From contig NZ_JODL01000025.1 of the NCBI RefSeq assembly GCF_000718985.1, positions 1 through 64,000 of the forward strand: DNA of 64,000 nt, given 5' to 3'. This DNA comes from Streptomyces megasporus. GTDB lineage: Bacteria > Actinomycetota > Actinomycetes > Streptomycetales > Streptomycetaceae. Position numbers and translations under genes: made by a program. The notes under the pieces are model-generated. The model made no database searches. It had not been told where the DNA came from and saw nothing but the letters and a program-made list of their open reading frames with translations. Below are positions 38,963 to 48,735 of the stretch, piece after piece. Positions within the stretch are counted from its first letter, which is position 1. Each line of letters opens with the position of its first letter.

Positions 38963-39002
38963 GCCGTCCGAACCCCCGTCCCGACGGGGGAGGTCGGACG
39001 GC
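38963..39002 (+). terminator. Terminator of phosphoketolase
   Basis: GCCGTCCGA pairs with TCGGACGGC, enclosing an inner CCCCCGTC/GACGGGGG stem. The remaining 250 bases to the next gene hold only a TAGGCT -10-like hexamer at 39102. Confidence 0.8.
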
Positions 39003-39251
39003 GCGCCCGACCGTCCGGGCCCCTTTCCGGGTCCTTTCCCGGGCCGCTCTCCGGACCGCACCGTGACCCTTCGGTGACTGGGCGGGGCCCCGGCGCCCCG
39101 ATAGGCTTGATCCACGAAGAGAACGCGATACTTCCGGGCACCGAGGCAACCCCGGAGCCACGATGTCGCTCTCTCTTCCTGTCCACCCGTATCTCACCGG
39201 ACGACCACGGGCGGGTGGGGAACGACAGGGAGAACAAGGGGGTGAGCGATC

Positions 39252-39836
39252 GTGCGATCGATCGCCGGGCTGTGGCGTTGGCGGAGGAACCCGCTGTGCC
39301 GGGGTACCGACCGGATCGAGGGATGGCTGACACTGGGCGCCGTCCTGCTGATCACCCTGGCCACGCCCACCGCCGCGCTGTGCGGCGGGCGGGCGGCGCA
39401 CCAGGCTCTCCTGGAGACCGTGCGCGACCAACACCGCCAACGGCAGCAGGTGTGGGCGACGGTGGCCGAGACGGCCCCGCCGGCCGACTCCGACCCCGAG
39501 CACGGGTCCGGGTACCGGGTGGCCGCCACGTGGACGGCGGTCGACGGTCGCACCCACTCGGGCACGGTCACCACCGACCGCGCGGCCGAGCCCGGGGACC
39601 GGCTGCGCGTGTGGACCGACGCCCGCGGCGAGCTCACCTCGCGTCCCATGGACGCCGCCACCGCCGCCACGCACTCCGTCCTGGCCGGCATCGGGACCGC
39701 GGGCGTCGCGGCCGGGCTGGTGGAGGCCGTACGGCGGCTGGCGGTACGGCGGTTGATGTCCCGGCGGTACGCGCGCTGGGAGGAGGAATGGGCCAGGGTG
39801 GGCCCCGACTGGGGGCGTGCCGACCGGGCGAACTGA
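39252..39836 (+). CDS. Rv1733c-like membrane protein
   Basis: The product is 194 residues. After a basic, Trp/Arg-rich start ([18 protein letters not shown]) a first helix spans about 25-43. An extracytoplasmic beta-rich region (about 50-130, with [14 protein letters not shown] and GDRLRVWTD) leads to a second helix around 137-155 and a basic tail. This two-helix layout with the RNPLxRxxDRxE start defines the Rv1733c family of actinobacteria. Function unknown; the mycobacterial protein belongs to the dormancy regulon. The GTG start follows AAGGGGG at long spacing. Confidence 0.8.
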   Translation: MRSIAGLWRWRRNPLCRGTDRIEGWLTLGAVLLITLATPTAALCGGRAAHQALLETVRDQHRQRQQVWATVAETAPPADSDPEHGSGYRVAATWTAVDGRTHSGTVTTDRAAEPGDRLRVWTDARGELTSRPMDAATAATHSVLAGIGTAGVAAGLVEAVRRLAVRRLMSRRYARWEEEWARVGPDWGRADRAN

Positions 39837-39975
39837 CGCGAATCCGGCCGGAGTCCGCCCGTACCGGCCCGTGCGGGTGGACCGGTCATCCCCTCGCTCC
39901 GGCACGCGCTACGGTGGTGCACCTGTACGCGGCAACGCGATCGACGTTCGCACGAGGTTTGGGGCAAGGCGGTCC

Positions 39976-42435
39976 ATGGCACAGGGCTCGGTCCAGGTGA
40001 CGCACACCGGAACGTCGCGGTGGCGGCGCCGCACGGGAGATTACGCGACTCTCTCGGACGCCCTCCAGGCCGCGGGCGACGGCGACGTCCTGACGGTGGC
40101 TCCCGGCACCTACCGCGAGAACCTGGTGATCGACCGCGCCGTCACCCTGCGCGGCCCCGAGCGCGCGGAGAGCGGCTCGGTGCGGATCGCCCCGGCCGAC
40201 GGCGTGGCGCTGACCGTGCGCTCCGCGGCGGTCGTGCGGGACCTCCAGATCGAGGGGCAGGACGCGACGGCTCCCGCGCTGTTGGTCGAGGACTGCACGG
40301 CCGAACTGTCCGGCCTGCGGGTGGTGACGCGCTCGGCGGCGGGCATCGAGGTGCGGGCCGGGGCCCGGCCGACCCTGCGCCGCTGCACCGTGGACAATCC
40401 GGCCGGCGTCGGCATCAGCGTCAGCGGCGGCGCGGGCGGACTGTTCGAGGAGTGCGAGGTGGTCGCGGCCGGACAGGCCGGGGTCGCGGTGCACGACGGC
40501 GCCCACCCCCGGCTGGAGCGCTGCCGCGTCCACCACGCCTCGGGCGCGGGGCTGTCGCTGGCCGGGGAGGGCAGCGCGGCGGAGGCCGTGGGCTGCGAGG
40601 TGTACGAGATCAGGGGCGCCGGGGTGCAGATCGCCTCCCGCGCCTCGGGGCACCTCGTCGACTGCCGGGTGCACCGCACCACCGCCGACGGCGTCACCCT
40701 CGACACCGACGCGGTGCTCACCCTCGCCGACTGCGAGATCCACGACATCCCGGAGAACGCGGTCGACCTGCGGTCGCGCTCGGTGCTGACGCTGACCCGC
40801 ACCACGGTGCGCCGCTTCGGCCGCAACGGCCTGTCCGTGTGGGACCCGGGCACCCGGGTGGACGCCAACGGATGCGAGATCCGGGAGAGCACGGGCCACT
40901 ACCCGGCGGTGTGGGTGAGCGACGGCGCCTCCGCGGTGCTGGAGTCCTGTCGGGTGCAGGACGTGCCGGACGCGCTGTTCGTCCTGGACCGCGGCTCGCG
41001 CGCGGACGTCCTCGACAGCGATCTGGCGCAGGTCCGCAACACGGCGGTGTCGGTGAGCGACGGCGGGACGGTGCAGCTCGACGACTGCCGGGTCCGGGAG
41101 GCCGGCACCGGCGCCTGGTTCCGCGACCACGGCAGCGGCGGCACCCTGGCCAACTGCGCGATCGACGCGACGGGCACCGGCGTGATCGTCACCAAGGGCG
41201 CCGATCCGACCGTCGAGCGCTGCACCGTCACCGGCCCCGTGGAGGCGGGGGTCTACGTCTCCGCCGAGGGCCGCGGCACCTTCGTCGACTGCCGGGTGAC
41301 CGGCTCCCAGGGCTACGGCTTCCACGTGATCGACGGCTGCCGCGCGACGCTGCGCCGCTGCCGCACCGAGCGGTGCGCGCGCGGGGGGTACGAGTTCGCC
41401 GACGGGGGTTCCGCCCAGGGCGCGGGCCCGATCGTCGAGGACTGCACCGGCGACCAGAGCGCCGCTCCGCCGGAGCCCGCGCCGGAACCGGCGCGGGGGC
41501 CGGCCGTCCAGGCCGTCGGCCTGCTCGGCGGCATACCCCAGCAGCCGGCCGCACCGGCGTCCGTCGCCACCCCGGTCGCGGCCTCCCCCTCGGCCGGCGA
41601 GGAGGCCCCGAAGGCCGCGCGTCCGGCGAAGGAGGTGCTGGGCGAACTCGACGCGCTGGTGGGTCTGGAGAGCGTCAAGCGGGAGGTGCGGGCCCTCATC
41701 GACATGATCGAGGTGGGTCGCAGGCGTCAGGAGGCCGGGCTCAAGGCCGCCTCGGTGCGCAGGCACCTGGTGTTCACCGGCTCCCCCGGCACCGGCAAGA
41801 CCACCGTCGCCCGTCTCTACGGGGAGATCCTCCACTCGCTCGAGGTGCTGGAGCGCGGCCATCTGGTGGAGGTCTCCCGCGTGGACCTGGTCGGCGAGCA
41901 CATCGGCTCGACGGCGATCCGCACCCAGGAGGCGTTCGACCGGGCGCGCGGCGGTGTGCTGTTCATCGACGAGGCGTACGCCCTCTCCCCCGAGGACTCC
42001 GGGCGGGACTTCGGGCGGGAGGCGATCGACACCCTGGTGAAGCTGATGGAGGACCACCGGGACGAGGTGGTCGTCATCGTCGCGGGCTACACCGCGGAGA
42101 TGCGACGCTTCCTGGAGGTCAATCCCGGTGTGGCCTCGCGCTTCTCACGGACCATCACCTTCGGCGACTACGCGCCCGACGAGCTGCTGCGGATCGTCGA
42201 GCAGCAGGCCGAGGAGCACGAGTACCGGCTCGCCGAGGGGACGGCCGAGGCGCTGCTGAAGTACTTCACGGAGCTTCCCAAGGGCCCGACGTTCGGCAAC
42301 GGCCGCACCGCGCGGCAGACCTTCGAGGCCATGGTCGAGCGGCACGCGGGCCGGGTCGCCCAGTTGGACGCCCCGGACACCGACGACCTGACCCTGCTGC
42401 TCCCCGAGGACCTGCCGGCGCTTCCGGGCCTCTGA
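39976..42435 (+). CDS. Right-handed parallel beta-helix / AAA+ (CbbX/EccA-like) fusion
   Basis: The product is 819 residues. Residues about 1-490 form a long right-handed beta-helix of repeating C-x-V-turn rungs (for example [37 protein letters not shown]). A Pro/Ala linker (about 500-545) follows. The rest is a CbxX/CfqX-type AAA+ ATPase with Walker A SPGTGKTT, Walker [13 protein letters not shown], sensor 1 VVVIVAGYT and arginine finger [10 protein letters not shown]. EccA proteins of type VII secretion and CbbX share this ATPase. The beta-helix may bind carbohydrate or protein. The ATG is at 39976. It appears monocistronic with a strong terminator after it. Confidence 0.9.
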   Translation: MAQGSVQVTHTGTSRWRRRTGDYATLSDALQAAGDGDVLTVAPGTYRENLVIDRAVTLRGPERAESGSVRIAPADGVALTVRSAAVVRDLQIEGQDATAPALLVEDCTAELSGLRVVTRSAAGIEVRAGARPTLRRCTVDNPAGVGISVSGGAGGLFEECEVVAAGQAGVAVHDGAHPRLERCRVHHASGAGLSLAGEGSAAEAVGCEVYEIRGAGVQIASRASGHLVDCRVHRTTADGVTLDTDAVLTLADCEIHDIPENAVDLRSRSVLTLTRTTVRRFGRNGLSVWDPGTRVDANGCEIRESTGHYPAVWVSDGASAVLESCRVQDVPDALFVLDRGSRADVLDSDLAQVRNTAVSVSDGGTVQLDDCRVREAGTGAWFRDHGSGGTLANCAIDATGTGVIVTKGADPTVERCTVTGPVEAGVYVSAEGRGTFVDCRVTGSQGYGFHVIDGCRATLRRCRTERCARGGYEFADGGSAQGAGPIVEDCTGDQSAAPPEPAPEPARGPAVQAVGLLGGIPQQPAAPASVATPVAASPSAGEEAPKAARPAKEVLGELDALVGLESVKREVRALIDMIEVGRRRQEAGLKAASVRRHLVFTGSPGTGKTTVARLYGEILHSLEVLERGHLVEVSRVDLVGEHIGSTAIRTQEAFDRARGGVLFIDEAYALSPEDSGRDFGREAIDTLVKLMEDHRDEVVVIVAGYTAEMRRFLEVNPGVASRFSRTITFGDYAPDELLRIVEQQAEEHEYRLAEGTAEALLKYFTELPKGPTFGNGRTARQTFEAMVERHAGRVAQLDAPDTDDLTLLLPEDLPALPGL

Positions 42436-42441
42436 CCGACT

Positions 42442-42475
42442 CGGACGGACCGGACGTCCTCGTCCGGTCCGTCCG
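42442..42475. terminator. Bidirectional terminator between convergent genes
   Basis: CGGACGGACCGGA and its complement form a 13-bp stem with an 8-base loop, only 6 bases past the AAA+ gene and 11 before the end of the convergent membrane protein gene. Confidence 0.8.
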
Positions 42476-42486
42476 GTCCGTCCGGG

Positions 42487-44886
42487 TCAGCCGGCCTCGA
42501 CGGGCCGCTCCGGCTCCCCGGCCGCGTCGGGGCGGCCCGGTGGCGTGCCCGACGCCGAGGACGCCCCGCCCGCCGCGGCCAACCTGTCCAGCAGCGCCGC
42601 GCGCTCGGCGGCGAAGGCGGGGTCGGCCTGGTAGTCGCCGTGCCCGAGGATCGGCGCGGGCAGCGGGTGTTCGGGGGTGCGGCCGTACTCCAGCGGGTCC
42701 TTCAGCGGCTCGCGGTCCACGGGCTCGTCGTCCTCGATCATCACCGGGCCGCCGATCGGGTCGGTGAGCCGCCACAGGTTCCGCCAGCAGTCCACCTCCC
42801 GGCGCAGCGCGTTCAGCGGTCCGGGGCCGAAACAGGCCGGGAACCAGCGCCCGTAGAGCCGCTCCAACGGGGACCCGTAGGTCAGCAGCGCGACCCGCCC
42901 GCGGGTGGCCGGGTCGAGCTGCCAGACCGCGGCGGCGGCCAGCACGCTGCCCTGGGAGTGCCCGGAGATCACCAGCCGGCCGCCGGTGCGCTCGGTCCAG
43001 GTGCACATCCGCCAGGTCAGGTCCGGCACGGCGCGCTCGGCGTAGCAGGGCGGGGCGAAGGGGTGGGCGGCGCGTGGCCAGAAGGTGCCCACGTCCCACA
43101 GGATGCCGATGGTGCGGCGGGCGGCGGCGTCGCGGTAGGCGCGGCGGCCCAGCGCCACGAGGAGCACCACCATCGCGCCCATCAGCCAGGAGCCCAGCGC
43201 CTGGACCGCCTCGGCGAGCCCGGGCAGCGGCCCCGGCCAGGTGCCGGCGGCCGGTCCGGGCGGCTCGTCGGTGAGCGTGGCCCCGAGCAGGGCGCCGGCG
43301 CCCAGCAGCAGTGTGGTGACGGCGACGGCGGCGACCAGGGTGGGCGCGGAGTCGGTCAGCCGCGCCAGGGCGACGGCTCGGGCGATCTGCTTGCTGCGGG
43401 AGGCCAGTTCGCGGGGTTCGCCGTGGTAGGAGTCGACGATGCCCGGGGTGAGCCGCCGCCGCTCCCGCCACACGTGCGCCGCGGCGACCAGCGCGAAGAC
43501 GATCACGACCAGCAGCAGGACGGGGCTCACCGACGCCTGCCAGCTCAGCAGCACCGGCGGCCCGGCGACGGCGCCGCCGGGCACGCCCGGTGTGCCGCTC
43601 TTGTCCAGCCAGTCCGCCATCCGTTGGGCCGCTCCCCCGGTGAGCACCCCGCCGAGCGCGCACGCCAGCAGCGCCACCGCGGCCCCGCCCAGGCCGCCCA
43701 TGGCGCACCGCCCCTCGCACGCGCCGGGTGGTGCGGCCCGGTGGAGGACGTACGCGGTCACGGCGAGCGCCGCCACCAGCGCGCCCTGGAGGAGGGTGAG
43801 CCAGGCGAACGCGCCGGTGCCGGGCAGTCGGCCGGAGGAGGCCCACTCCGGGCGGGACCAGGCGGTGTGCACGGCGACCAGCGCGAGGACGGCCAGCGCG
43901 GCGCCCGGCAGCACCTTCGAGGCCCAGCGGTCGATCCGCTCGTCCGGTTCCGACTCGGTGCGTCCCTTGCGGACCGCGACCGTCACGACCGCCGCCCAGC
44001 CCGCCGCGACGGCGGCCGTCAGCGCCCAGCCGGCGAGGGCCAGGGTCGAGTCGCCGTCGGGCCGGTGGTCGTGGCGGGCGGTGGCGGTCAGCAGCACGCA
44101 GGCCACCGTCAACAGTCCCGCGGCGGTGTGGGCGGCCCGCAGCCGGGACACCAGGCGGCGGCCGTACCAGAAGCCGGGCAGGGACAGCGCGGGCCGCTCG
44201 CCCCCGGGCAGGGGTTGGGCCGGGCCCGGGGGACGCGGCGGCGGCGAGGCGGACTCGTAGGCGCTCCAGGTCCGGTGTGACAGCCACCACAGCAGGGTGG
44301 TGAGCAGGACGGGCAGCGCGGCGGCCAGGACCAGCCGGCGTCCGGGCGACGACCACCCGCCCTCGGTGAGCGGTCCGAGCCAGGACTTGTCGCTCGCGCA
44401 GCGCTCGGAGGCCGCGCACTGCCAGGCCACCAGGTCGAGGGCGATCTCGCAGGCGGCGGCGGTGAGCAGCACGGTCAGGGAGAGCGCCACCAGGCGGACC
44501 AACACGTCGTAGACCCGCTGGGCGAGGTGTCGGGCGGGAGCGGCGGGCCGCATCCAGTGGGCGAGGTTGGCGACCATGAACGGCAGCAGGAGCAGCCACA
44601 GGGCACGGGCGCTGTTGCCGGAGGTGAGGTTGGACCAGCAGTACGCCTCGGGAATCGGCCGGGCCGGCTCCGCCGCCGGGCCGCCGCGGGGCTCCCCGGG
44701 ACGGTTCTCGGCCTCGGCGTCCTCGGTGCGGCGGTGGATGCCCGCGGTGTCGTCGCCGGTGATCCGCACCGTGCGCGGATCGCCGAGCATCTCCTGGGGC
44801 GTGGTGCCGCCGACCCCGTGCACGAGGAGTTCCAGTGCCGGTTCCCGGTGCGTTCGCTGCGCCGGGACCGGCCGGTTCTCGGACAT
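42487..44886 (-). CDS. Large membrane protein with a GHSQGS hydrolase motif
   Basis: The product is 799 residues. Residue 20 onward reads LELLVHGVGGTTPQEML, which looks like the start of an alpha/beta hydrolase (oxyanion HGxGG). Some ten membrane helices follow between about 95 and 595. The C-terminal 200 residues contain RLVISGHSQGSVLAAAAVW, with a nucleophile-elbow serine near 641, and a late acidic/histidine region (ILGHGDYQADP). So a hydrolase fold seems interrupted by a membrane domain. The substrate is unknown; a lipid ester is plausible. It reads alone, divergent from the DeoR gene. Confidence 0.75.
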   Translation of the reverse strand: MSENRPVPAQRTHREPALELLVHGVGGTTPQEMLGDPRTVRITGDDTAGIHRRTEDAEAENRPGEPRGGPAAEPARPIPEAYCWSNLTSGNSARALWLLLLPFMVANLAHWMRPAAPARHLAQRVYDVLVRLVALSLTVLLTAAACEIALDLVAWQCAASERCASDKSWLGPLTEGGWSSPGRRLVLAAALPVLLTTLLWWLSHRTWSAYESASPPPRPPGPAQPLPGGERPALSLPGFWYGRRLVSRLRAAHTAAGLLTVACVLLTATARHDHRPDGDSTLALAGWALTAAVAAGWAAVVTVAVRKGRTESEPDERIDRWASKVLPGAALAVLALVAVHTAWSRPEWASSGRLPGTGAFAWLTLLQGALVAALAVTAYVLHRAAPPGACEGRCAMGGLGGAAVALLACALGGVLTGGAAQRMADWLDKSGTPGVPGGAVAGPPVLLSWQASVSPVLLLVVIVFALVAAAHVWRERRRLTPGIVDSYHGEPRELASRSKQIARAVALARLTDSAPTLVAAVAVTTLLLGAGALLGATLTDEPPGPAAGTWPGPLPGLAEAVQALGSWLMGAMVVLLVALGRRAYRDAAARRTIGILWDVGTFWPRAAHPFAPPCYAERAVPDLTWRMCTWTERTGGRLVISGHSQGSVLAAAAVWQLDPATRGRVALLTYGSPLERLYGRWFPACFGPGPLNALRREVDCWRNLWRLTDPIGGPVMIEDDEPVDREPLKDPLEYGRTPEHPLPAPILGHGDYQADPAFAAERAALLDRLAAAGGASSASGTPPGRPDAAGEPERPVEAG

Positions 44887-45163
44887 GGTGCGCTCCCCCG
44901 ATCCGCGTGTGTCCCCGTGGGTGTGCGATGTGTGCGGTGCGCACGGCGTGCGCGGTGTGCGCGGGGTGTGGTCGCCGTGTCACCGTGTGGTCGCGTGTCC
45001 AGAATGGCGGTCCGCACCGCCCCCGCGCACCCCGACAAGCGCATGAACACGTCACAATCGTGCCGCGGGCGGTGTCCGGGGCCCGTGGAAGGATGGGAAG
45101 CCGAACAGGTGCCCGTATGCCGCTCGCACGGCGGCCGGCGGACGAGAGGGGACGGACCTCCAG

Positions 45164-46021
45164 GTGAGCGACAACCACAACCTCCTGGCGGAGCAGCGGC
45201 GCGCGCTCATCCTGGAGGAGGTCAGACGCCGCGGCGGAGTGCGGGTCAACGAGTTGACCCGCAGGTTGAACGTCTCGGACATGACGGTCCGTCGTGACCT
45301 GGACGCGCTCGCGCGGCAGGGTGTGCTGGAGAAGGTGCACGGCGGCGCGGTGCCGGTGTCGGGGGCGAGCACGCACGAACCGGGCTTCGAGGCGAAGTCG
45401 GCACTGGAGTCGGGCGCCAAGGAGGACATCGCGCGGGCGGCGGCGCCGCTGGTGGCCCCGGGCAGCGCGATCGCGCTCTCCGGCGGGACGACGACGTACG
45501 CGCTGGCCCAGCGTCTGCTGGACGTCCCCGAGCTGACGGTGGTGACCAACTCGCTGCGGGTGGCGGACGTCTTCCACGCCGCGCAGCGCGTGGACGGCGG
45601 CCGGCCGGGGGCGGCGACCGTGGTGCTCACCGGAGGGGTGCGCACCCCGTCGGACTCCCTGGTGGGGCCCGTGGCGGACGCGGCGATCGCCTCGCTCCAC
45701 TTCGACACGCTGTTCCTGGGCGTGCACGGCATATCCGTGGACGCCGGGCTGTCCACCCCCAACCTGGCCGAGGCCGAGACCAACCGCCGGCTGGTGCGCT
45801 CGGCTCGGCGGGTCGTGGTGGTCGCCGACCACACCAAGTGGGGGACGGTGGGCCTGAGCACGTTCGCCTCGCTGGAGGAGGTGGACATCCTGGTGACCGA
45901 CGACGGGATGCCGGAGACGGTCCGCGCCGAGATCCGCGAGTACCTGCCGGAGTTGGTCGTCGCGGGCGGGGAGGCGGACGGCGGGGAGGACCGGCGGGAA
46001 GGAGCGGGGCGCCGGTCGTAG
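45164..46021 (+). CDS. DeoR/GlpR family transcriptional repressor
   Basis: The product is 285 residues. The N-terminal DeoR HTH reads QRRALILEEVRRRGGVRV then LNVSDMTVRRDLDALARQGVLEKVHGGA. The C-terminal sugar-phosphate sensor domain contains LSGGTTTYALA and TNSLRVADVF, VVLTGGVRTPSDSLVGP and VVVADHTKWGTVG. Such repressors respond to phosphorylated sugars. No sugar gene is adjacent, so the target is unknown. The GTG start is taken because the HTH follows closely. Confidence 0.92.
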   Translation: MSDNHNLLAEQRRALILEEVRRRGGVRVNELTRRLNVSDMTVRRDLDALARQGVLEKVHGGAVPVSGASTHEPGFEAKSALESGAKEDIARAAAPLVAPGSAIALSGGTTTYALAQRLLDVPELTVVTNSLRVADVFHAAQRVDGGRPGAATVVLTGGVRTPSDSLVGPVADAAIASLHFDTLFLGVHGISVDAGLSTPNLAEAETNRRLVRSARRVVVVADHTKWGTVGLSTFASLEEVDILVTDDGMPETVRAEIREYLPELVVAGGEADGGEDRREGAGRRS

Positions 46022-46165
46022 AGCCGGCGCGCGCGACGCTTCCGCGCGCTCTGGCGCACCGGGGAGGACGCGTGCAGACTGCATGACGGGGCACCCGGTG
46101 GGGTGGCGCCGACAGCGGTCCGGCGTGACGGCGGGCCGACGGTGACAGGTGGGAGGCGGTGCACT

Positions 46166-46492
46166 GTGGCGGAGCCCGAGTTCAGTGCCACCGGAGTACG
46201 CATAGCGCGGTGGCTGCGTTCGCTCACCCGGGCCGGGCAGGTCGTCGTCCGCGACGGCCGCCTGGTGCTGCTGACCAGTTACGGACGTGAGATCGACAGC
46301 GCACCGGTGGAGCAGGTCCGGGTCAGCGGACCGTGGTACGCCGCGCGGGACTTCGCGCTGGCGACCGTCAACGGCAACCGTTACGCCCTGCGCCTGAAGG
46401 TGCAGGTGCGCGACGGCCTGATGGCCGCGCTGGCCAGGGCCCGTGCCCGCGAATCCGATGCCGGGGCCGAACGGCGTACGGCTTCCCACTGA
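46166..46492 (+). CDS. Conserved Streptomyces hypothetical protein
   Basis: The product is 108 residues, VAEPEFSATGVRIARWL at the start. A basic amphipathic helix leads to a beta-rich middle (VVVRDGRLVLLTSYGREIDSAP, VRVSGPWYAARDFALATVNGNRYALRL), which suggests a small PH-like or OB-like fold. The GTG at 46166 follows GGGAGG and is preferred over upstream frames. No membrane segment. Function unknown. It is followed by the anti-sigma-like ATPase gene in the same direction. Confidence 0.7.
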   Translation: MAEPEFSATGVRIARWLRSLTRAGQVVVRDGRLVLLTSYGREIDSAPVEQVRVSGPWYAARDFALATVNGNRYALRLKVQVRDGLMAALARARARESDAGAERRTASH

Positions 46493-46537
46493 TTCCTTGC
46501 CCGACACTCTTGAGGCGCCCTCGGGTGTGGTGCACCA

Positions 46538-46566
46538 TTGACACGCCCAGCTTGCACCCTTTTGTT
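46538..46566 (+). promoter_or_regulatory. Candidate promoter of the anti-sigma-like gene
   Basis: TTGACA (46538-46543) is a perfect -35; TTTGTT lies 17 bases downstream as a poor -10. The surrounding DNA is less GC-rich than average. Confidence 0.4.
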
Positions 46567-46667
46567 ACCTGAATCACGCTGATGTCCGTGTCGTAGCGGC
46601 CGTCATCAGCACGCTTGACGCGCTCTCCGTCGCCCGGACCCTCAACCGTCATCAGGGAGCCGCAGCC

Positions 46668-47270
46668 GTGATCAGCCACCCCAACACGTCCGGTCGACAG
46701 CGGACGGTGGAGTTCCAGATTCTGCCCTCACGGACCGGTCAGGTCCGCAGAATCGTCTCAGCTCTGCTGCGCTACTGGGAGCTGGACGCCCTCGTCGAAC
46801 CGGCCGCCGTCGGTGTCACCGAACTGATGGCCAACGCCCACCGCCACGTGGGATCGGACAGGCCCTGCGCGGTGGAGATCGTCCTGCGCCCCGACAGGCT
46901 GACGTTCTCCGTGCGCGACCAGGGCCCCGCTCCCGTGAGGCCGCTCGACACCGGCGGGCGCGGACCGGCCGCGACGGTCCCGGTCGGCGACGACCGGGGC
47001 GCGCCCACCCGGCACGACGGCACCGGCAAGGTGGTCTGGTTCGCCCTGCCGGTGCCCGCTTCGGACTCGTCGACGAAAGCACCGGACGGGGCCGCGGACG
47101 GAGTCACGGACGGGCTTCCGAGCCGGGAGCCGCTGCCGGCCCCGGAGCCGCTGCCCGCGCCGGAGCCCTCGCCGGGGTCGGAGCCGCCGCACCGTGCCCC
47201 CGCCCCGGCCGTCCCGGCCGCGCCCGCCTCCGCGCAGGCACCCGCGGAAGCCGTCGCTCCGCGGTCCTGA
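46668..47270 (+). CDS. ATP-binding anti-sigma regulatory factor-like protein
   Basis: The product is 200 residues. Residues about 15-125 form a GHKL (HATPase_c) fold: RRIVSALLRYWEL, the N-box ELMANAHRHV, LTFSVRDQGP as a degenerate G1 box and DGTGKVVWFALPV. This resembles RsbW/SpoIIAB-type kinases, which are abundant in Streptomyces and control sigma factors by partner switching. The last 70 residues are a Pro/Ala/Glu low-complexity tail with repeated PLPAPE units. The GTG start follows AGGGAG. No sigma factor or antagonist is adjacent. Confidence 0.82.
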   Translation: MISHPNTSGRQRTVEFQILPSRTGQVRRIVSALLRYWELDALVEPAAVGVTELMANAHRHVGSDRPCAVEIVLRPDRLTFSVRDQGPAPVRPLDTGGRGPAATVPVGDDRGAPTRHDGTGKVVWFALPVPASDSSTKAPDGAADGVTDGLPSREPLPAPEPLPAPEPSPGSEPPHRAPAPAVPAAPASAQAPAEAVAPRS

Positions 47271-47410
47271 CGCCTCGCTGCCCGCCGGCCCCTCGGGATC
47301 GGCGGGCACCCCGCGTGGGACCGTGCCTCCCTCTTCCGCGTCTCTTTCGGCACTGGCGGCACGGACCGCGCAGGCGGTGCGGGCGGTGCGGGCGGTGCGG
47401 AACCGCCTAC

Positions 47411-48640
47411 TCAGCTCCCCAGCGCCGCCATCGGATCGTCCAGGACGGGCTGCCAGGCCAGTTCGGCGGCGCCGACCAGGCTGTTGTGCTCCAGCGCGCA
47501 GGCCAACACCGGCACGGTGCCGCTCCGCCCCCACAGGCTGCGTTCCTCCATGACGGCGTGCAGCCGCTCCGCGTCGACCTCCAGCAGGGCGCCGTGCAGT
47601 CCGCCGAGGATGATCCGGTCCGGGTCGAGGATGTTGACCAGTCCGGCCAGACCGAGGCCGAGCCGGTCGGTGAGGAGGTGGGCGGCGTCGCGTACGGCCG
47701 GGTCGGCGGCGTACTCCGTGCGGAGCAGGTCCAGGGCCCGTCGGAGCATGCCGGTCTCCGGGCCCGGTTCGCGGCCGGCCGCCTCCAGGAAGGCCAGCGG
47801 GTCGGTCTCGACGTCGAGGCAGCCGCGTCCGCCGCAGTGGCAGGAGCGGCCGTTCGGGTCCACGGTCAGGTGGCCGACCTCCAGTGCCAGGCCCGAACTT
47901 CCGGTGTGCAGGCGGCCGTCGAGGACCAGCGCGCCGCCGACACCGCGGTGCGCGGTGGCCACGCACAGCAGGTCGCGGGCGCCGCGGCCGGCTCCGTGGC
48001 GGTGCTCGGCCAGGGCGACGAGGTTGATGTCGTTGGCGGCGTGACCGACCATGGGCGCGTCGCCGGACGGTCCGGGGATACCGGCCTCGGCCAGGCACCG
48101 GGTGAAGATCTCGCGCACGGGCACGCCCGGGGGCCAGGGCAGGTGCAGCGGGTTGAGAGCGGTGCCCTCGGGCTCGGCGACGGCGGAGGGCACGGACAGG
48201 CCGGCGCCCAGGCAGCGCCGCCCGGTCTCGCGCAGCAGGCGGGCCCCGACGCCGACGACCTCGGCGAGGACCTGGGCGGGGTCCGCCTCCACGGTGAGGC
48301 GGCCGGGCTCGGTGGCGACGATTCGGCCGCCGAGTCCGACGAGGGCGGCGCGGAAGCCGTCGGCGTGCACCTGGGCGGCGAGCACGACCGGTCCGTCGGG
48401 GTTCACCGACAGCCGGTGGGAGGGACGGCCCTGGGAGCCGGCGGCCGTGGGACGGGAATCGACGGTGATCAGCCCGAGCGCCTCCAGTTCGGCCGCCACG
48501 GCCCCGGCGGTCGCCCGGGTGACCCCGAGTTCCGCGGTGAGCACGGCACGGGTGGGCGCACGGCCGGTGTGGACGAGTTCCAGTGCCGGGCCGAGGGCTC
48601 CACGGCCTCTCTCCGGCTTTGTCGCGCGCGTCGGTGTCAC
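47411..48640 (-). CDS. ROK family transcriptional repressor
   Basis: The product is 409 residues. A winged HTH (about 15-75, RAVLTAELGVTRATAGAVAAELEALG) precedes the ROK sugar-binding/kinase-fold domain. The zinc motif CHCGGRGCLD and LVNILDPDRIILGG are present. ROK repressors (NagC/XylR type) sense sugars. The GTG start at 48640 has only a weak ribosome site. No sugar transport genes are linked; the neighbour on the other strand is a broken enzyme gene. Confidence 0.9.
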   Translation of the reverse strand: MTPTRATKPERGRGALGPALELVHTGRAPTRAVLTAELGVTRATAGAVAAELEALGLITVDSRPTAAGSQGRPSHRLSVNPDGPVVLAAQVHADGFRAALVGLGGRIVATEPGRLTVEADPAQVLAEVVGVGARLLRETGRRCLGAGLSVPSAVAEPEGTALNPLHLPWPPGVPVREIFTRCLAEAGIPGPSGDAPMVGHAANDINLVALAEHRHGAGRGARDLLCVATAHRGVGGALVLDGRLHTGSSGLALEVGHLTVDPNGRSCHCGGRGCLDVETDPLAFLEAAGREPGPETGMLRRALDLLRTEYAADPAVRDAAHLLTDRLGLGLAGLVNILDPDRIILGGLHGALLEVDAERLHAVMEERSLWGRSGTVPVLACALEHNSLVGAAELAWQPVLDDPMAALGS

Positions 48641-48735
48641 CGTCCCATTCTCTCTTTGTATCGCTCCCAAACAAAGCGGGGTGGCCCGTGGAAACCGGAT
48701 GGGAAACCACCTCGGCCGCAGACGCACCGCCCCCC

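Noticed and set aside
44930..45000. GTG/TGCG-rich repeated stretch in the gap before the DeoR gene.
   Set aside because: The repeats are irregular and lack a consistent period; probably simple low complexity.
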